Shown here: positions 8,849-18,906 of the stretch, in pieces
Layout: every line of letters begins with the position of its first letter
Position numbering within the stretch: the stretch's first letter is position 1
Assembly (NCBI GenBank): GCA_964431385.1
Contig: CAYSJM010000003.1
Coordinates: forward strand, 1 to 64,000
Direction: 5' to 3'
DNA: 64,000 nt
DNA from: UTCHB3 sp964431385
GTDB lineage: Bacteria > Bacteroidota > Ignavibacteria > Ignavibacteriales > Ignavibacteriaceae
Notes under the pieces: generated by a model
Seen by the model: only the letters and a program-made list of their open reading frames with translations
Told to the model about the DNA's origin: nothing
Database searches by the model: none
Program-made: the position numbers and the translations under genes

Positions 8849-10957
8849 TTAAGCAATTGTAAAATCAACATTCGATCTCTCGGGGTTCACCCGGATAAGT
8901 TTTATTCTCACTTTGTCGCCAAGTCTGTAAACCCTGCCGCTTCTTTCACCCCGGAGACAATAATTCTTCTCCTCAAAAGTGAAGTAGTCTCCCTCAATAT
9001 CGCGTACATGAACCAAACCTTCTGCAAGCGAATCTGCAAGTTTAACAAAAAATCCGAAACTTGTAACACCTGAAATAATTCCGTCAAATTCTTTTCCCAC
9101 AAGTGGAGCAAGATACTCGATATATTTCTTTCTGACCGACAGTCTCTCTGCTTCAACCGCAGTTCTTTCGGTAAGTGAAATATGAGCAGAAATACCGCGA
9201 AGTTCGGTTTCATTATACATAATTTTACCTTTTGTGGCACCGTGATGGAAGAGAATTCTGTGTACCAGCAAGTCGGCATAACGCCTTATCGGGGAAGTAA
9301 AATGAGCATAATAACCAAACCCAAGTCCGTAATGTCCGATATTATCGGTTGAGTAGATCGCTTTTGCCATGGTTCTGATTGAAAGTTCACTCACGAGCAC
9401 TTCTTCCTCTTTTTGTTTTACAGCTTCCATAAGAGCATTAAACTGTTGAGGTGTTGGCGAATCGGAAAAATTCACTAAAAACCCGAGGGATTTCACAAAT
9501 CGTGCAAATTCTCTCATTTTTTCTTTGTCGGGTTTATCATGAATTCTGTAAACAAATGGCACTACTTCGGTTTCACTCTTGCTTTTGTTTACATGTTCGG
9601 CAACAATTTTATTAGCGAGAAGCATAAACTCCTCGATCATCTTGTTGCTGTCCTTCATCTCTTTTCGTTTTACTCCGAGCACTTCACCTTCAGGACCGAT
9701 GAGGAACTTCACTTCATCAGTTGCAAAGTCGATACTCCCTGCTTTCATTCTCTTGTTACGAAGAATTTTGGCAAGTTTGTTCAAAACGGTAATTTCAGAA
9801 GCAAGGTCACCTTTTCCCGTCTCAATAACCTCTTGAGCTTCCTCATAAGAAAATCGTCTTTTACTGTTTATGACAGTTTTAACAATTCTGTAGTTTAAAA
9901 CCTTTCCTCGTGAAGACATTTCGACAACAACCGAAAATGTAAGTCTGTCTCTATATGGAACCAGCGAGCATATTCCGTTCGAAAGTTCTTCCGGAAGCAT
10001 CGGAATTACTGCCCCGACCAGATAAACACTGTTCCCTCTCTCGATAGCCTCTTTATCAAGCGATGTTCCCGGTCTCACATAATGGCTTACATCAGCAATG
10101 TGAATTCCGATCTCATAATTCCCCGATTCAAGTGTCTCTATTGAAAGAGCATCATCAAAATCTTTAGCATCTTCGGGATCGATTGTAAAAACATTTTTTG
10201 ATCTAAAATCTTCCCTTTTTGCTGCTTCGTCTTCAGTAACCTCTTCACTAAACGCCCTGGCTTCTTCAAAAGTTTTCTTTGCAAATTTGAAGGGAAGATT
10301 AAATTCCCGGGCAATGGTTATCACATCTACATCAACGCCTTCACCTTTTCCAACCACTTCGACAACTTTGGCTTCGGGGTTTATCTTCGGATTGCTCCAA
10401 TTTATTTCACCCACAAATACTCTGTCGCCGGCGACGGCACCATTTAAATCGGCTTCAGGGATGTAAATATTTCTGTGAATCTCAGGTATATCCGGTTTCA
10501 ATATAAAGAACGAACCCTCTTTTGAGATGATTCCTGAAATTTCGTGCCATTTTCTTTCAACCACAGATACTATCTGCCCTGTCATCAATACACGGTTTCT
10601 CCCTTTTAATTCCTTTGCAGCAACCGAGAGTTCCACCGTATCTCCATGAAAAGCGGTATTAAAATACCGCGATGAAATGTAGTAACCACCCCCCTGTACT
10701 CTGTCTTTATAGACAAATCCCGAACCATCTTTTTGGATGTTAAATTCACCCTTAACGGTTTTGTCCTGAGTTCTCGAGAGGTATTTAAATCTCTTTCCAT
10801 CTCTAACCAAAAATCCTTCTTCACTCAACTGAAAGAGAAAAGCCTTAAGTGCTTCATATTCCTGTTCGGTAAAAATGTCGAGGTGTTTTGCTAATTGTTT
10901 TGCCTTTATGGGCGTGTTTGCATTCCGTTGAAAGTATGCTTTAATCTTGTTTTTCAT
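8849..10957 (-). CDS. rnr: Ribonuclease R
   Basis: A 702-residue 3'-to-5' exoribonuclease of the RNB family, acting on structured RNA in the cytoplasm. An N-terminal winged-helix region (residues 1-60) is followed by cold-shock/OB domains (about 70-230), with the catalytic RNB motif DPEDAKDFDD near residue 258 carrying the metal-binding aspartates. The later conserved block HYGLGFGYYAHFTSPIRRYADL and a C-terminal S1 domain (DGIISGVTSFGFFV...) complete the family architecture. The start overlaps the tamB stop by one base (TAATG), indicating translational coupling. RNase R also processes and degrades tmRNA-tagged transcripts in other bacteria, and tmRNA itself lies elsewhere in this window at 57664. 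Confidence 0.95.
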   Translation of the reverse strand: MKNKIKAYFQRNANTPIKAKQLAKHLDIFTEQEYEALKAFLFQLSEEGFLVRDGKRFKYLSRTQDKTVKGEFNIQKDGSGFVYKDRVQGGGYYISSRYFNTAFHGDTVELSVAAKELKGRNRVLMTGQIVSVVERKWHEISGIISKEGSFFILKPDIPEIHRNIYIPEADLNGAVAGDRVFVGEINWSNPKINPEAKVVEVVGKGEGVDVDVITIAREFNLPFKFAKKTFEEARAFSEEVTEDEAAKREDFRSKNVFTIDPEDAKDFDDALSIETLESGNYEIGIHIADVSHYVRPGTSLDKEAIERGNSVYLVGAVIPMLPEELSNGICSLVPYRDRLTFSVVVEMSSRGKVLNYRIVKTVINSKRRFSYEEAQEVIETGKGDLASEITVLNKLAKILRNKRMKAGSIDFATDEVKFLIGPEGEVLGVKRKEMKDSNKMIEEFMLLANKIVAEHVNKSKSETEVVPFVYRIHDKPDKEKMREFARFVKSLGFLVNFSDSPTPQQFNALMEAVKQKEEEVLVSELSIRTMAKAIYSTDNIGHYGLGFGYYAHFTSPIRRYADLLVHRILFHHGATKGKIMYNETELRGISAHISLTERTAVEAERLSVRKKYIEYLAPLVGKEFDGIISGVTSFGFFVKLADSLAEGLVHVRDIEGDYFTFEEKNYCLRGERSGRVYRLGDKVRIKLIRVNPERSNVDFTIA

Positions 10958-13900
10958 TAAAACTCTATTTTGTATTTGAGACCCATTTCATTAATCATCG
11001 TATTGTTAGATGATCCCTCACCTATCGATTCTCTCCGTTCTATCCTGATCAGGAAGTTTTTAATAACGGGAATTTCAAATCTGAAAGTGGCTGCAGAAAG
11101 GTCCTGGAAAACATTGGTGGTACCACCAAATGAATATTTGATTGTTGATATCTGCCCGGAAAGGTTAAATTTAGTTTGATTTCCGGCAGCTCTTACTTCG
11201 AGCGATTTTACATAATCACCCAGATAACTTGATAATAATCCTCCTAACAATGAACCGGCAAGCGAAGTTGCAGTTCCCTGAATTGTATTGATCTGTCCCT
11301 CGGCACTCGATTTATCTGCCTCTGTCAAATCTGATTTAAATTTCCCCGTTAAAATGAACCAGACAGCATCTGCCTTGTCATATTGTGGGGATGGTACTGT
11401 ATTTTTTATGTTATCTTCTCCGACATATACAGCAATATTGTCGGTCTCTTTTGCAAATTTTGTCGAGAGTTCATCCATACTCCCCTTAAGTTTGAGTTTA
11501 ACCTGAACGGGTTGTTCGTTGCTCGATCCTTTAGAGGAGAAAATATAGTATGAATTGTAGTTTGCCACAATATCGAGATAAGGATTAAAAATCTCCTTCT
11601 CAAATCTAAGAGTACCAGATGCCGCAAAAGTTTTGAGGTTCAAAAATTCAAGCGTTGACTCATCAGATACCTTCAATTCACCTTGAACATTCTCGAAGCC
11701 ACCTATTTTCTCATAGTTTAGCTCCCCTTCCAGGTAAGTTGTCAGTTTCTGATTTGCCTCCTGCGAGAGAATCATAGTCATCTTTGAATTTTTCGACATT
11801 GTAACCTTAAACTGATATTCAAGATTAAAAGGTGCCTGCTTCACTCCGGCAATTGCAGTATCTATATATTGTCGGTCGTCATCAAGAAATGATAAAAATG
11901 TCGTGTCTAAATTCCCACCTGTATAATCATAATCCATGTATCTATAGATATAATTGTCGCCGGCATTTGCAACCCCGCTCTGCGTTGGTGGTATTGTCAG
12001 ATCTGTCTTATCGAGATTTATTGAAGCCTTTACAAAATAATTGTTTCGGTTAATCCTAAGAACTATATCCTCATTTGTGGATACCACCAGAGTGCCAAAT
12101 ATGGGAAATTCTTTTGTTGGCTTTTTGCTATCCATCACAGTCAGGTTTCCGCCAAGCCTTATTTCACCCGATCTAAGTTCATATCCTGAAAGATGAAGTG
12201 AACCTGTACCCGAAACTTTCCCGTAATAGTCGAGATTTCCTTCATTGGTCAAGTTAAACTTTTCTATATTAACAGTAGAATCGTTTAGAGTGATGCCGGC
12301 CTCCAGACCATAAATTAAATTGGTCATCGCTACTCTGAATAACCCGCCTTCAATTTCAGCAGTTCCACTCTTCGTAAGATTTGGATAATATCCCGAAATT
12401 CTGATCTGTGAGTTGAATAATCCTTCCAGTTCCTTCACATTCGGAACAAAACCGTTAAGTGCACTTAGCGAAAAGTTTCTTGCGTCTATTCTTAAGTCTG
12501 TCAGTTTATCTTTTACAAAATCAAAATTTGAGTTGGCGAAAGATATCTTGTAAGGAATAACCCCCGTGACTGCGAGAAGTGAATCATCTCCCTCGGTATC
12601 TCCGGAATAAAAATAACCAGTTGGACGAATCTCTTCGTTTTCGTAAACCGCAGAAAAAATCAGTTTTCCGAGGGTCTCTTTTTGGTATTTGATCGCATCA
12701 ATTCTGAAATCAGAATGAATTACTGGTGAATCGAATGGACCTCTTGCTTTCATTGTAAATTGAATGTCGGCATCCACGGGCTGTGTCATGGGTCGTTTTA
12801 AAATATCTGACATTATCTCTTTAAGCGAAATATTGCTGATTTTGGCATCTGCCATCAACGAATCTTTATCAACCTGTGCATTAAGATGCACCATTTCACG
12901 ATTCCCAATTCCCAACGAGAAATTATTTATAAAAAGAGCATCGTTACTGAAAGAGATCACCGTGTTCGCCATGTTCTCAAGCTTGTAACCCTTGTAGTCA
13001 ATTTTTGTTTCATACATATCGAGCACAAGAGAATCTTTCATAAAATCGACTACAAGAGCCACTCTGGCTTTCACCATTTCATTATAATTCACATCCAACC
13101 GTTCAAGATCGAGTATCGATTTGTCGAGAGACATTACAAGTTCAGTGTTTGAGAGAGTATCTGCCCTGCCTCGTTCAATCATAAATATCTTTTTTGTGGT
13201 ACTCTCAATAGAACCTTTTATACTCCCGATCTGAATCTCATTCGAAGGGTGAGAGAGTTTAATTCTGGAATTTGACCCCCACAATATCAGCGTACTTGAA
13301 GAGTCGGAAGCCCGTAACCTTAGAAGATCGAGGTCGTTATTCAACTCAAATGCTACTTTTACCGTGTCGAGAACAATCATTCCGGAAAGAGCACCCTGAA
13401 TATCAAAAGTTTTTAGCTTCAAAAATCGCTTTAAGGGACCTAAATCTTTTACTTGAAGCGAATAAGTGAGGGAATCGTTCGATTTTTGACTAAATGATTT
13501 TTTGATATCGGACGGAGGATTTTTCACTTTAGCCAACGCAACTGAATCTTCGAAGAAATCGGGATAATAGTTGGAAAGGATTATTGAAAGATCCGCAAAC
13601 AGTTTCGTCGATTCTGTTCCCAGGTTAGTGCCGAGTGTCGCATAATTAAATTTCCCCGCTGTTGACATCGTAAAAAGATTTGATGTGATGAAAATATCCT
13701 TCTGCATATCGGGAGTTGCAGTCAACTTAATATTTGCATCAATTTCACCGAGGGAATCCCCTTTTATCTTCGTATCAAGAAGATTCAGGTTTGCATTCAA
13801 GACCATGTTATCAGGGTCAAAACCTTTGCCTTCTGCGTCGAAAGTAAAATTGATCGACGAATTTTCCATTGAATTGCCGGCAAAATATTCAAGATCAATA

Positions 13901-15486
13901 TTACGGAAGGAGGAAGTTATCGAGTAAACCGGATTTTTCATATCCGACATATCCACTTCACCCTTTAACTCCCCTTGCTGAACCCCGAGGTTTGTTGCAA
14001 GTTGAAATGCAATTTTTCCACGACTCCCCTTAGTTTTAAGAGAAAATTTATCGAAGAAATATTTGCCTGCATTTGTTTGATCGCCATCAAAATCCAACTC
14101 AAATTCTGCGTTTTCAGGATTAAACCCATTCCCCCTTGCCCTGATTTTGGAAGTAAGATTTACGGGGAAATTAACATATTTGCTTATGTCAAGTTTTTCC
14201 GTTTTTAGATCCACTTCATAAGATGCAACGGGTTTCGAAAAATTAAATTTGTAATCCCCGCTAATGTTTCCTGCCGCAGACCTTAAACCCAAGCCTCCGG
14301 AAAATGCCAAAGGTGAGCCATTAAAGCCAAGACTGTCTATCTGAATTGTCGGAAAATCGAGATACTTCTGCATTTGAAGTGATGGCATCAAAGCGTGTAT
14401 ATCAGAAGGAGTTAACACCGAATTTTTGATGTTGGCACTGATTCGCATTTTGTCAAAATTCATCAAATTTTGAAGTGTACCTGTCAGGGTGAGATCAGTC
14501 TTGAGGGCTTTTAATTTAAGTTTGGCAATTCGCGTATTAACCAGATCACCCGAGGCCTCAAAGTCCAGATCCATCGGTCCCTTAATCATATCAAACCCGC
14601 CGGCTACCGAAGTCAGATCATCAGAATGAAATGGTGCACACTTAAGACTTGCTTCAAAATTTGCTTTAGCGAGTGAGTCTGTCGTAAAATTATTAAATAC
14701 ATTGAGCTCATCAGTTCTATAATTGAGCGTAATATCACTCTTTTTAGTTAATATTTTAAGATCACCAACATTAATATTCCTTCCGGCAAGCTTTATTTCT
14801 CCGGACAGCGAAACTTCGGGGGTGTTTTGCAGATTTGGTCCAAGATGGAATTTGGTGATTTTAACAGCGTATCCGTTTTTTGCGATGTCAACTTCCAGAT
14901 TATTCAGCCTGATATCGATATCATTTACTCTAAGATCATCGAAGTTAAGAGATTTATAATTTTCTTTTGAAGAGACTTTATTCCATTTTCTATATAAAAT
15001 GGTGGAATTGGTGAACTCAAAAGTCCCCATTTTTACGAGATAAGGAAATGGTTTCGAAACAGTATCTATCTCTTTTTTCTCTTTGGGTTTGGGAAGAATT
15101 TTCATCACATTTAAAACCCCGTTCGAGTCAACCACAAGATCGGCACGAAGACCGTCGATCACAATTTTGTCAGCATTTATTCTGTCACTTAAGAACTCAA
15201 GCAATTTTGGATAAACTTCAATTCGCTTAATAAAAGCTATTTCCGTATCGGCTGAATCAGCAACTCTTACATCGTTTACAATAAGAGATGTAACGAGAGT
15301 GCCTTCAATGCTGCCAATGGATACTTTTCCGCGAAGTGTTTCATTCAATATTGAGGTCACTTGATCTTTCAAAATTGAACGAAAAAGTGATGTTTGGGAG
15401 AAAACAAGAATAGCAACTACCAACATTAACACGAAGTAGAGTGTACCCCGGGTATATTTAAGAATATGTGTTGGTATCCGTTTCAT
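10957..15486 (-). CDS. tamB: TamB-like translocation and assembly module
   Basis: A 1509-residue AsmA/TamB-family protein. A single N-terminal membrane anchor (about residues 13-33) is followed by a very long run of alternating beta-strand sequence and a C-terminal DUF490/TamB domain (about 1150-1509, ending in MGLKYKIEF). TamB-like proteins bridge inner and outer membranes in the periplasm and are linked to outer-membrane protein assembly and phospholipid transport. The length is typical. It starts four bases after rfaE2 and ends at the start codon of rnr, within the lipid A/heptose gene block. A TamA partner is not adjacent. The Omp85-like barrel protein two genes downstream (5624-8824) is a possible functional partner, which is inference only. 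Confidence 0.9.
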   Translation of the reverse strand: MKRIPTHILKYTRGTLYFVLMLVVAILVFSQTSLFRSILKDQVTSILNETLRGKVSIGSIEGTLVTSLIVNDVRVADSADTEIAFIKRIEVYPKLLEFLSDRINADKIVIDGLRADLVVDSNGVLNVMKILPKPKEKKEIDTVSKPFPYLVKMGTFEFTNSTILYRKWNKVSSKENYKSLNFDDLRVNDIDIRLNNLEVDIAKNGYAVKITKFHLGPNLQNTPEVSLSGEIKLAGRNINVGDLKILTKKSDITLNYRTDELNVFNNFTTDSLAKANFEASLKCAPFHSDDLTSVAGGFDMIKGPMDLDFEASGDLVNTRIAKLKLKALKTDLTLTGTLQNLMNFDKMRISANIKNSVLTPSDIHALMPSLQMQKYLDFPTIQIDSLGFNGSPLAFSGGLGLRSAAGNISGDYKFNFSKPVASYEVDLKTEKLDISKYVNFPVNLTSKIRARGNGFNPENAEFELDFDGDQTNAGKYFFDKFSLKTKGSRGKIAFQLATNLGVQQGELKGEVDMSDMKNPVYSITSSFRNIDLEYFAGNSMENSSINFTFDAEGKGFDPDNMVLNANLNLLDTKIKGDSLGEIDANIKLTATPDMQKDIFITSNLFTMSTAGKFNYATLGTNLGTESTKLFADLSIILSNYYPDFFEDSVALAKVKNPPSDIKKSFSQKSNDSLTYSLQVKDLGPLKRFLKLKTFDIQGALSGMIVLDTVKVAFELNNDLDLLRLRASDSSSTLILWGSNSRIKLSHPSNEIQIGSIKGSIESTTKKIFMIERGRADTLSNTELVMSLDKSILDLERLDVNYNEMVKARVALVVDFMKDSLVLDMYETKIDYKGYKLENMANTVISFSNDALFINNFSLGIGNREMVHLNAQVDKDSLMADAKISNISLKEIMSDILKRPMTQPVDADIQFTMKARGPFDSPVIHSDFRIDAIKYQKETLGKLIFSAVYENEEIRPTGYFYSGDTEGDDSLLAVTGVIPYKISFANSNFDFVKDKLTDLRIDARNFSLSALNGFVPNVKELEGLFNSQIRISGYYPNLTKSGTAEIEGGLFRVAMTNLIYGLEAGITLNDSTVNIEKFNLTNEGNLDYYGKVSGTGSLHLSGYELRSGEIRLGGNLTVMDSKKPTKEFPIFGTLVVSTNEDIVLRINRNNYFVKASINLDKTDLTIPPTQSGVANAGDNYIYRYMDYDYTGGNLDTTFLSFLDDDRQYIDTAIAGVKQAPFNLEYQFKVTMSKNSKMTMILSQEANQKLTTYLEGELNYEKIGGFENVQGELKVSDESTLEFLNLKTFAASGTLRFEKEIFNPYLDIVANYNSYYIFSSKGSSNEQPVQVKLKLKGSMDELSTKFAKETDNIAVYVGEDNIKNTVPSPQYDKADAVWFILTGKFKSDLTEADKSSAEGQINTIQGTATSLAGSLLGGLLSSYLGDYVKSLEVRAAGNQTKFNLSGQISTIKYSFGGTTNVFQDLSAATFRFEIPVIKNFLIRIERRESIGEGSSNNTMINEMGLKYKIEF

Positions 15487-15490
15487 TATA

Positions 15491-15970
15491 TTAAGTGCCG
15501 TACTTTTGCAAAATCAATTCGATTATACTTGTAGTGGAACGGGCAGTGACAAATGGAATATTGGTTGTCACACCGCCATTTTGTTCAACAATATCCCTGC
15601 CCACGATGTTATCGAGTGCCCAGTCACCTCCCTTTACCAGCACATCCGGAACCAGCGTTTTTATTAACTCAAAAGGGGTATCTTCTTCAAAAATTGTGAC
15701 AAAATCGACAGGTTTTAGATTTGCCATTGCGAAAGCTCTTTCATCTTGTGGAAGCAGAGGTCTTTTTTCGCCTTTGATCCGCTTCATCGAGCTGTCGGAA
15801 TTAAGACCAACAACAAGTATGTCACCCAATGCCTTGGCTTTTGTGAGATAATCGATGTGCCCGGCATGGATCAAATCGAAACATCCATTTGTGAAGACTA
15901 CTTTTTTCTTTTCATGACGCAATTCATTCCTGATTTCAGTCAGTTCATTCCAGTTGTAGAGGTATTTCAT
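15491..15970 (-). CDS. rfaE2: D-beta-D-heptose 1-phosphate adenylyltransferase
   Basis: A 159-residue cytidylyltransferase-like nucleotidyltransferase equal to the C-terminal half of E. coli HldE. It adds AMP to heptose 1-phosphate, giving ADP-D-glycero-beta-D-manno-heptose for LPS inner core. The hallmark TNGCFDLIHAGHIDYL is at residues 27-42, with the HxGH nucleotide-binding motif at 35-38, and the second family signature TARSTTSIIELI is near the end. The start overlaps the end of rfaE1 by four bases (ATGA), so the two halves of the pathway are translated together as separate proteins. Confidence 0.94.
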   Translation of the reverse strand: MKYLYNWNELTEIRNELRHEKKKVVFTNGCFDLIHAGHIDYLTKAKALGDILVVGLNSDSSMKRIKGEKRPLLPQDERAFAMANLKPVDFVTIFEEDTPFELIKTLVPDVLVKGGDWALDNIVGRDIVEQNGGVTTNIPFVTARSTTSIIELILQKYGT

Positions 15971-16962
15971 CTGCTCTCCTCGATAATTGTTTCAAACAGA
16001 TTATCAATCTCAACGGGTACAATTCCGACCTCTTCACAAACGATACCGGCAGCATAATTTGCAATAAAACACGCCTCGTAAATATCAGCTCCGGCACTAA
16101 GTGCGAGAGTAAGAGTGGAAATTACTGTGTCACCCGCCCCGGAGACATCAGCCACTTTTCTTGCTTTTGTCGGCATCATTTTGGGCTCACTGTTTTTGTT
16201 AAAAACTGCAATTCCATCTTCACCAAGTGTCAGGAGAATATTTTCGGCTTCCAGTTTTTCCAACAATATTTCACCTGCTCTTAAGGCATCTTCGGTGGTT
16301 CTGATACCAAATCCAAGGATGTCACTCGCCTCTTTCCTGTTTGGCTTAAAGACGGTAACTCCTTTGTATTCGAAAAAATTGTGGAATTTGGGATCAACAG
16401 TTACAAGTTTTTTCTTTTTGTTACAAAGCTCTATCACTCTTTTTATCAAAGAAGCTGTCAGAACCCCTTTATTGTAATCTTGAAGGATCACGGCATCAAT
16501 TTGATCGATACTATCTTCCAACAGTGAAAAAAGCCGGTCTTCGGTTTCCGGTGAAATGGAAGCCTTACTTTCACTGTCAATTCTTACGACATGCTGTGAA
16601 CCCGCGATAACTCTGGTTTTAAGTGTCGTTGGTCGATTTTTATCCTCTACAAGTCCGTCCGATTTAATATTCAGGTCGGTGAGCAGATTCTTAAAAATCT
16701 CGCCTGCACGATCACATCCGATAATTCCCAAGGGAAGTGGTTCCGCATTCAGGTGCAAAATATTATTGGCACAATTTGCTGCACCACCAAATCTGTAAAA
16801 TTCATTTTCAACATCCACAACGGGAACGGGAGCTTCAGGGGAAATTCTTTTTGCTCCTCCCATTATGTATCCGTCGAGCATCATGTCACCAATTATGGCG
16901 ATTCTTCTGCCCGCAAAAGATTCCTTTAATTTTATAAGTCTTTTATCTTCTACCTTAATCAT
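15967..16962 (-). CDS. rfaE1: D-glycero-beta-D-manno-heptose-7-phosphate kinase
   Basis: A PfkB/ribokinase-fold kinase of about 331 residues, the N-terminal half of E. coli HldE. It phosphorylates heptose 7-phosphate at C1. The N-terminal RRIAIIGDMMLDGYIMG and EAPVPVVDVE are conserved in this subfamily, and the PfkB anion-hole/catalytic motif DVSGAGDT lies near residue 273. I prefer the ATG at 16962 (MIKVEDK) over an in-frame TTG six bases upstream. It is followed by an overlapping rfaE2, forming a compact ADP-heptose cassette. The isomerase (gmhA) and phosphatase (gmhB) steps are not in the window. Confidence 0.93.
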   Translation of the reverse strand: MIKVEDKRLIKLKESFAGRRIAIIGDMMLDGYIMGGAKRISPEAPVPVVDVENEFYRFGGAANCANNILHLNAEPLPLGIIGCDRAGEIFKNLLTDLNIKSDGLVEDKNRPTTLKTRVIAGSQHVVRIDSESKASISPETEDRLFSLLEDSIDQIDAVILQDYNKGVLTASLIKRVIELCNKKKKLVTVDPKFHNFFEYKGVTVFKPNRKEASDILGFGIRTTEDALRAGEILLEKLEAENILLTLGEDGIAVFNKNSEPKMMPTKARKVADVSGAGDTVISTLTLALSAGADIYEACFIANYAAGIVCEEVGIVPVEIDNLFETIIEESR

Positions 16963-16986
16963 TCTCAAATTCTCTGATTCAAATTT

Positions 16987-18087
16987 CTATTTTTTATTCC
17001 CTTTTTTCGCAATTCCACCCCAGGTTCCGAGGGGATTACTCAAATCGATTCTCCAAAGACCGTTTTCAGATGCCAACCAGATATACCTGTTGTCAAATTC
17101 CATTGCAAAAAAACTGTTTGCGGGGATATTTAAATCCGGTGGATTTGAGGTAATTATCTTCGCACTGTTACGGTCAATTATCGTTATTCCCCTGCCATAC
17201 TCTTTTTTAATATCGGAATCAAATTCATAAATAGCAGCCCAGACAGTATTCCCAACTTTCATCATCGAGTAAACCCCGTCTCCGGCGAGACCCATGCGAC
17301 TGTCGAGTTTGTCCCACTTTGCCATACGATTAAAGCGGTAAATTCCACCCACATTAAAGTCGGGCATTTCAGCAGAACGAAAATCCTGGTTACCAAACCA
17401 AATAAATTCTTTATCAAAAAGGATCGAATTAACCGAAACTCTCATTCCTTCCGACCGAAAGGCACCCTCTTTGTTCGTCATGAACTGGCACTTTTTCACA
17501 TCAAAGTCACCATCCGCCTTGTCAAACTTATATAAACCACCTTCAGTCACAATCCAAACATATCTGTCATTTTCAATAAAAAAGCGTTTTACATTGTTGG
17601 TAGCGTTTTCGCTCCCTCTTGCGAGATTAAAGTCCTCATACTTCTGTCTTTTGACATTAAGAATGGAGAGATTGATGAATCTGCCGATCCACAACAGTCC
17701 GGTTGATTTATCAAACTTAAGACCTCTGATCCAGTTTCCATATTCGCCGCCCTCGGCAAATTTTCTCTTCTTCCAGGAATCTTTCTTCTTGTCGTAAATC
17801 AAAAGTCCGTCACTCGTTCCTGCCCAGACGAAATCTTCATTGGCTTCGATACAATCGATGAGCCGGTCTTTTACACCTTTTTCACCCTCTCCCATTGAGA
17901 TAAGTTCATTCGAGGCGGCATCATATCTAAAAATACCATTTCCGTAGGTTGCGAGCCAAAAATCGTGACCATCTTTAACAAATCCGGTAACTTTAGCACC
18001 ACCGGCAATCTGAAAAAAATCAGGTGGTGTGGCAAGAACCGTTAGTGAGAGGAATAAAACTGTGAGAAATATTTTTTTGATTTGCAC
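16987..18087 (-). CDS. Secreted beta-propeller protein with Reg_prop-like repeats
   Basis: A 366-residue protein with a signal peptide (MQIKKIFLTVLFLSLTVLA). It carries repeats resembling the ligand-binding blades of two-component-regulator propellers: WLATYGNGIFRYD, WAGTSDGLLIYDKK, WIGRFINLSIL, WIVTEGGLYKFDK, WFGNQDF and WLASENGLWRID. No kinase or DNA-binding part is attached, so it is probably a periplasmic or surface propeller rather than a regulator. The start is GTG at 18087, with a GGAGAG Shine-Dalgarno about 11 bases upstream and only three bases from the panB stop. It lies between panB and the heptose genes in the same transcription unit. Specific role unknown. Confidence 0.75.
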   Translation of the reverse strand: MQIKKIFLTVLFLSLTVLATPPDFFQIAGGAKVTGFVKDGHDFWLATYGNGIFRYDAASNELISMGEGEKGVKDRLIDCIEANEDFVWAGTSDGLLIYDKKKDSWKKRKFAEGGEYGNWIRGLKFDKSTGLLWIGRFINLSILNVKRQKYEDFNLARGSENATNNVKRFFIENDRYVWIVTEGGLYKFDKADGDFDVKKCQFMTNKEGAFRSEGMRVSVNSILFDKEFIWFGNQDFRSAEMPDFNVGGIYRFNRMAKWDKLDSRMGLAGDGVYSMMKVGNTVWAAIYEFDSDIKKEYGRGITIIDRNSAKIITSNPPDLNIPANSFFAMEFDNRYIWLASENGLWRIDLSNPLGTWGGIAKKGNKK

Positions 18088-18090
18088 TTA

Positions 18091-18906
18091 TTAATAACTC
18101 TCCGCATCTGTAGGAAAATGACTCTCTTTTACATCTTCAATGTAGTTTTTAAATGCTCCATTGAGTACATCGGCAAGATTTGCGTAATATCTAAGAAATT
18201 TGGGATGGAATTCTTTATTTAGTCCGAGCATATCGGGTGTAACGAGAATTTGACCATCACAGTAAGGACCGGCACCAATTCCTATGGTTGGAATTGAGAC
18301 ACTTTCGGTCACTTTTTTGGCAAGATTTCTCGGAATTTTTTCGAGAACGATGGAAAATGCACCTGCCTCTTCGAGAATTTTAGCATCTGATAAAATCTCT
18401 TCTGCTTCATCCTCTTCGGTTCCTCTTTGTTTGTAACTTCCAAACTGATGGATACTCTGTGGCGTCAAACCCAGGTGCCCCATCACGGGAATACCATTTT
18501 CGGTAATTTTTCTGATGGTCTCCGCTACCCGTTTTCCCCCCTCAATCTTCACTCCACCGGCGGGGGTTTCCTTCAAAATTCTGCCTGCATTTCTGAAAGC
18601 TTCGTCGATGCTGAGCTGATACGACATAAACGGCATATCACAAATAAGCATACACCGCGAGATGCCTTTTGCAACAGCTTTGGTGTGGTAAATCATTTCA
18701 TCCATTGTAACAGGAAGTGTAGTCTCATTTCCCTGGAAGACATTTCCCAAAGAGTCACCCACTAAAATGAGATCGATTCCTGCTTCATCAAGAAGTTTTG
18801 CTGTAATAAAATCATAAGCGGTAAGAGCAGCTATCTTTTTGTTTTCCTTTTTCATAAGACTTAAAGTCTTTGTGGAAACCCGTTGAAATTTTCCAAATGT
18901 GCTCAT
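18091..18906 (-). CDS. panB: 3-methyl-2-oxobutanoate hydroxymethyltransferase
   Basis: A 271-residue TIM-barrel enzyme (KPHMT) that makes ketopantoate from alpha-ketoisovalerate and methylene-tetrahydrofolate, the first committed step of pantothenate synthesis. Conserved blocks are visible: ALTAYDFITAKLLDEAGID near residue 27, LVGDSLGNVFQG with the Mg-binding Asp, the Asp of CDMPFMSY, VKIEGG, and PTIGIGAGPYCDGQILV. Length is normal. The start overlaps the stop of the upstream LipM-like gene by four bases (ATGA). Other pan genes are not seen in the window. Confidence 0.96.
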   Translation of the reverse strand: MSTFGKFQRVSTKTLSLMKKENKKIAALTAYDFITAKLLDEAGIDLILVGDSLGNVFQGNETTLPVTMDEMIYHTKAVAKGISRCMLICDMPFMSYQLSIDEAFRNAGRILKETPAGGVKIEGGKRVAETIRKITENGIPVMGHLGLTPQSIHQFGSYKQRGTEEDEAEEILSDAKILEEAGAFSIVLEKIPRNLAKKVTESVSIPTIGIGAGPYCDGQILVTPDMLGLNKEFHPKFLRYYANLADVLNGAFKNYIEDVKESHFPTDAESY